DNA of 7,538 nt, taken from positions 1 to 7,538 of the forward strand of contig JADGMZ010000033.1 of assembly GCA_015234495.1 (NCBI GenBank). Reading direction: 5' to 3'. This document shows, piece after piece, positions 5,460-7,538 of the stretch. The position numbers and the translations under genes were made by a program. The stretch is from Brevundimonas sp. (GTDB lineage Bacteria; Pseudomonadota; Alphaproteobacteria; Caulobacterales; Caulobacteraceae). The number at the start of each line of letters is the position of its first letter. Position 1 is the first letter of the stretch. Below the pieces are notes generated by a model, which was given only the letters and a program-made list of their open reading frames with translations, did no database searches and was not told where the DNA came from.

Positions 5460-6266
5460 ATGTCGCGCACGACCGCCCGTATCGCAACCATCGCCCTGTT
5501 CGCCGCGCCGCTGGCGGCGTTCGGAGCGCCCGCCGTCGCCCAGCAGGCTGCGGCCCCTGCCGCAGCGCCGCGCACGCCGGCCAGCGCCGAGGCGCGTGCG
5601 GCCTATGACCGGGCCGACGCGCTGAGCCGGTCGGTGTTCTGGACCGAACAGGCCGAGATCAATCCGATGGACCCCGTCGCCGGCGTCAAGGCGGCGCAGG
5701 CGATGCGCGACCTGGGTCGATACCAGGAGGCGGCTGAGATGGCCGAGCGGGTCCTGCTGGTCCAGCCCGACAATCTTGAAGCCATGCTGGAGGTCGGCCG
5801 GGGCCATATCGCCCGGGGCCAGGCCTTCTACGGTGTGGCGGCGCTGGAAAAGGCGCGCGACGCCCGGCCGCAGGACTGGCGCGCCTGGTCGCTGCTGGGC
5901 GCGGCCTATGAGCAGGTGCGACGCTCGCAGGACGCCCAGGCCGCCTGGGCCCAGGCCCTGGCCCTGTCGCCGGACAATCCGGACGTGCTGACCAATATGG
6001 CCATGTCGGCGATGACCCGCGGCGACACCGCCGCCGCCGAGCCCCTGCTGCGCCGGGCCGCGGCCCAGCCGGGGGCGTCGCTGAAGGTGCGGCTGAACCT
6101 GGCCATGGCGCTCGGACTGAACGGCAAGCTGGAAGAGGCCGAGCGGATGATGCGGCGCGACCTGCCGCCCGAGGCCGCAGACCGGAACCTGGCCTGGCTG
6201 CGGGCGCGAACCGGATCGGCCGCCGACGAGCAGGCCCGCACCTGGGGCTCGCTCCAGGGCGGCTGA
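5460..6266 (+). CDS. Exported TPR protein, TadD-like
   Basis: A 268-aa protein with an N-terminal signal peptide: basic start (MSRTTAR), hydrophobic core at about 8-22 and a likely signal peptidase I site after AVA at residue 27. An Ala/Pro-rich linker (28-42) follows. Tandem tetratricopeptide repeats then cover about 71-236, for example GRYQEAAEMAERVLLVQPDN, AWSLLGAAYEQVRRSQDAQ and NPDVLTNMAMSAMTRGDTA. The repeat pattern and the segment LNLAMALGLNGKLEEAERMMRRDL resemble TadD-type proteins linked to Flp pilus assembly, but no other pilus gene is in the window. The safe statement is a periplasmic TPR scaffold of unknown partner. There is no lipobox cysteine. Start ATG 5460 has GGAG nine bases upstream. 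It is divergent from the aminopeptidase gene. Confidence 0.85.
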   Translation: MSRTTARIATIALFAAPLAAFGAPAVAQQAAAPAAAPRTPASAEARAAYDRADALSRSVFWTEQAEINPMDPVAGVKAAQAMRDLGRYQEAAEMAERVLLVQPDNLEAMLEVGRGHIARGQAFYGVAALEKARDARPQDWRAWSLLGAAYEQVRRSQDAQAAWAQALALSPDNPDVLTNMAMSAMTRGDTAAAEPLLRRAAAQPGASLKVRLNLAMALGLNGKLEEAERMMRRDLPPEAADRNLAWLRARTGSAADEQARTWGSLQGG

Positions 6267-6278
6267 CCGGGACCGGGC

Positions 6279-6307
6279 TTCACGAGCGGGGCCCCCTCGC
6301 CTATCTT
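6279..6307 (+). promoter_or_regulatory. Putative sigma-70 type promoter of a leaderless gene
   Basis: TTCACG (6279-6284) and TATCTT (6302-6307) are separated by 17 bp. The first differs from TTGACG at one base. A start about seven bases after the -10 would fall at 6314, the A of the scaffold gene's ATG. No Shine-Dalgarno lies between, which fits a leaderless transcript, a common class in Caulobacter. Not proven. Confidence 0.4.
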
Positions 6308-6313
6308 CAGCCC

Positions 6314-6784
6314 ATGATCGACGAGCTCTACAGCGCGCGAATTCTCAGGCTGGCGGCCAACCTGCCGCACAGCGGGCGCCTGCCTGCGCCGCAAGGCGTC
6401 GGCGAACGCGTCGCCAAGCTGTGCGGCTCGAGGGCGGTCGTGGACGTGGTGCTCGACGGCGACGGGCGCATCGCCGACTTCGCACAGGACGTGAAGGCCT
6501 GCGCCTTGGGCCAGGCGGCGGCCGGCGTGCTGGGCGAGAGCGTCATCGGCGCCTCGGCCGGAGAGATCGCCGCGGCCCGCGACGCCATGACCGCCATGCT
6601 CAAGGCTGGGGGCGAAGGCCCGGAGGGCCGGTTCGAAGGTCTGCGGGCGCTGAAGCTCGTCGCCGACTACCCGGCGCGCCATGCCTCGACCATGGTCGCC
6701 ATCGAGGCGACGCTGGACGCCGTGGAGCAGGCGCTGGCCCGCAAGGCGCCCGACACCCGAACTAGCCTCGCCGGCGCGGCCTGA
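6314..6784 (+). CDS. IscU/NifU_N-like iron-sulfur cluster scaffold protein
   Basis: A 156-aa protein of the NifU_N/IscU fold. Conserved blocks are SGRLPAP (20-26), AKLCGSR with C37 and VKACALGQAA with C63. They align with E. coli IscU C37 and C63. The third cluster ligand position reads RHASTM (122-127): H123 matches IscU H105, but the following residue is A124 where IscU has C106. The Asp two residues after the first cysteine (IscU D39) is Ser here. From memory, this Cys-poor variant is widespread in alphaproteobacteria and often lies near yidD and thrS. It may therefore be a carrier or assembly factor rather than a canonical scaffold; no isc or suf gene is in the window. The next gene starts 45 bp downstream, so joint transcription with yidD and thrS is likely. 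Confidence 0.85.
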   Translation: MIDELYSARILRLAANLPHSGRLPAPQGVGERVAKLCGSRAVVDVVLDGDGRIADFAQDVKACALGQAAAGVLGESVIGASAGEIAAARDAMTAMLKAGGEGPEGRFEGLRALKLVADYPARHASTMVAIEATLDAVEQALARKAPDTRTSLAGAA

Positions 6785-6829
6785 AGGCCCGTTGCTCCCG
6801 CGCGCTTGGCGGGGGATAAGCGCGGCGAC

Positions 6830-7087
6830 ATGGCGCCTGGCGACAATCTCTACGAACGCGGCGTTCGGCTGGCCCATCGGGGCTACAAGCTGACGCTGTC
6901 GCCCCTGATCGGGCAGTCCTGCCGGTTCCGGCCGACCTGCTCCGACTACGGGCGGGACGCGCTGATCCAGCACGGGCCGCTCAGGGGGGGATGGCTGACG
7001 GTCCGACGCCTCTGTAAATGCCACCCCTTCAGCGGCCAGGGCTGGACCTATGATCCGGTGCCCCCGCGCGAAAAGACAGACCGATGA
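6830..7087 (+). CDS. yidD: Membrane protein insertion efficiency factor YidD
   Basis: A small (85 aa) membrane-associated protein of the YidD family, thought to assist YidC-dependent insertion of inner-membrane proteins. The family core is complete: [20 protein letters not shown] at residues 19-38, with C31 and C37, then RRLCKCHPF with C62 and C64, and the ending YDPVP. An amphipathic N-terminal helix (about 8-24) is expected to bind the membrane. The frame is open to a TTG at 6806, but that has no ribosome site; ATG 6830 fits the family N-terminus and has a G-rich run (GGGGGA) about 13 bases upstream. The gene is unlinked here from rnpA, rpmH and yidC, its usual neighbours in many bacteria. 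It ends with an ATGA overlap with thrS, implying coupled translation. Confidence 0.94.
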   Translation: MAPGDNLYERGVRLAHRGYKLTLSPLIGQSCRFRPTCSDYGRDALIQHGPLRGGWLTVRRLCKCHPFSGQGWTYDPVPPREKTDR

Positions 7088-7538
7088 TCGAACTGAAATT
7101 CCCCGACGGCGCCAGCCGCGAATATCCCGACGGCGCCACGGGCCGTGACGTCGCCGCCTCCATCTCGCCGTCGCTGGCCAAGCGCGCGGCGCTGGTCGAG
7201 ATCAACGGCCAGCAGTGGGACCTCGACCGTCCGCTGGAGTCCGGCGGCGCCTTCCGCCTGATCATGCGCGACGATCCCGAGGCGCTCGAGACCATCCGCC
7301 ACGACGCCGCCCACGTGCTGGCGCAGGCGGTGCAGGAGCTGTTCCCCGGCACCCAGGTCACCATCGGTCCGGCCATCGAGGACGGGTTCTACTACGACTT
7401 CGCCCGCGACGAGCCGTTCTCGACCGATGACTTCGCGGCGATCGAGAAGAAGATGGCCGAGATCGTCGACCGCGATGAAAAGTTGGTCCGCCAGGTCTGG
7501 GACCGCGACGAGGCGATCAAGCTGTTCGAGTCCAAGGG
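7084..7538 (+). CDS. thrS: Threonyl-tRNA synthetase, N-terminal part (cut by window edge)
   Basis: The first 151 codons of a class II aminoacyl-tRNA synthetase that charges tRNA-Thr. Residues 1-62 form the TGS domain ([19 protein letters not shown]), followed by the start of the editing domain that clears mischarged Ser-tRNA. The editing motif HDAAH gives H73 and H77, the same numbering as E. coli Thr[14 protein letters not shown] (95-106) is another family hallmark. The catalytic core and anticodon-binding domain lie beyond the right edge. The start ATG 7084 overlaps the yidD stop by four bases (ATGA). No leader structure of the E. coli thrS operator type can be placed here, because the region upstream is coding. 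Confidence 0.97.
   Translation, partial: MIELKFPDGASREYPDGATGRDVAASISPSLAKRAALVEINGQQWDLDRPLESGGAFRLIMRDDPEALETIRHDAAHVLAQAVQELFPGTQVTIGPAIEDGFYYDFARDEPFSTDDFAAIEKKMAEIVDRDEKLVRQVWDRDEAIKLFESK

Noticed and set aside
6283..6299. Near-palindrome CGAG...CTCG after the TPR gene as a terminator
   Set aside because: The stem has a central C-C mismatch and no loop of sound length, and no T-run follows. It overlaps the proposed promoter of the next gene.
5906..7024. Minus-strand frame of 372 codons opposite the TPR, scaffold and yidD genes
   Set aside because: It runs antisense to three recognisable genes and has no domain-like composition.
1..7538. Mobile elements, CRISPR arrays, tRNA genes, toxin-antitoxin or defence islands
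   Set aside because: I looked for transposase or integrase motifs, regularly spaced repeats, tRNA-like cloverleafs and short paired genes on both strands and saw none. Gene content and base use look uniformly chromosomal.

Overview
The window is a piece of a GC-rich (about 70%) alphaproteobacterial chromosome. An FzlA-type cell-division protein, CtrA-box-like motifs in promoters, apparently leaderless genes and strong GC3 bias all point to Caulobacterales, most likely Brevundimonas or a close relative of Caulobacter. This is inferred from protein and promoter style, not from a database match. Nine genes cover nearly all of it, two of them cut by the window edges. I see no mobile element, CRISPR array, tRNA, rRNA or prophage gene. 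No gene-free stretch exceeds about 130 bases.

Layout from left to right. (1) The minus-strand 5' end of a gene whose product starts with a small helix-turn-helix, most like the N-terminus of HTH-bearing citrate synthases. (2) Divergent from it, a FieF/YiiP-like cation diffusion facilitator, with a perfect 15-bp palindrome just upstream of its likely start. (3) A probable two-gene unit: fzlA, a GST-fold protein that binds FtsZ and controls filament curvature, preceded by a CtrA-like box, and 24 bp later queG, epoxyqueuosine reductase, the last step of queuosine synthesis. (4) Convergent with queG, a minus-strand pair: an M17 leucyl aminopeptidase followed by a signal-less SH3b-NlpC/P60 peptidase. 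Both look cytoplasmic and could together degrade recycled cell-wall peptides. (5) Divergent from the aminopeptidase, a plus-strand exported TPR protein resembling TadD. (6) A plus-strand run of an IscU/NifU_N-like scaffold protein lacking one canonical cysteine, then yidD, then the 5' part of thrS, with yidD and thrS overlapping by ATGA.

I did not find a previously undescribed multi-gene system. This is ordinary core chromosome. The points most worth checking are the CtrA-like box before fzlA, the palindrome before the metal exporter, the altered cluster site of the Fe-S scaffold, the changed active-site entrance of the NlpC/P60 protein, and the apparent leaderless promoter of the scaffold gene.
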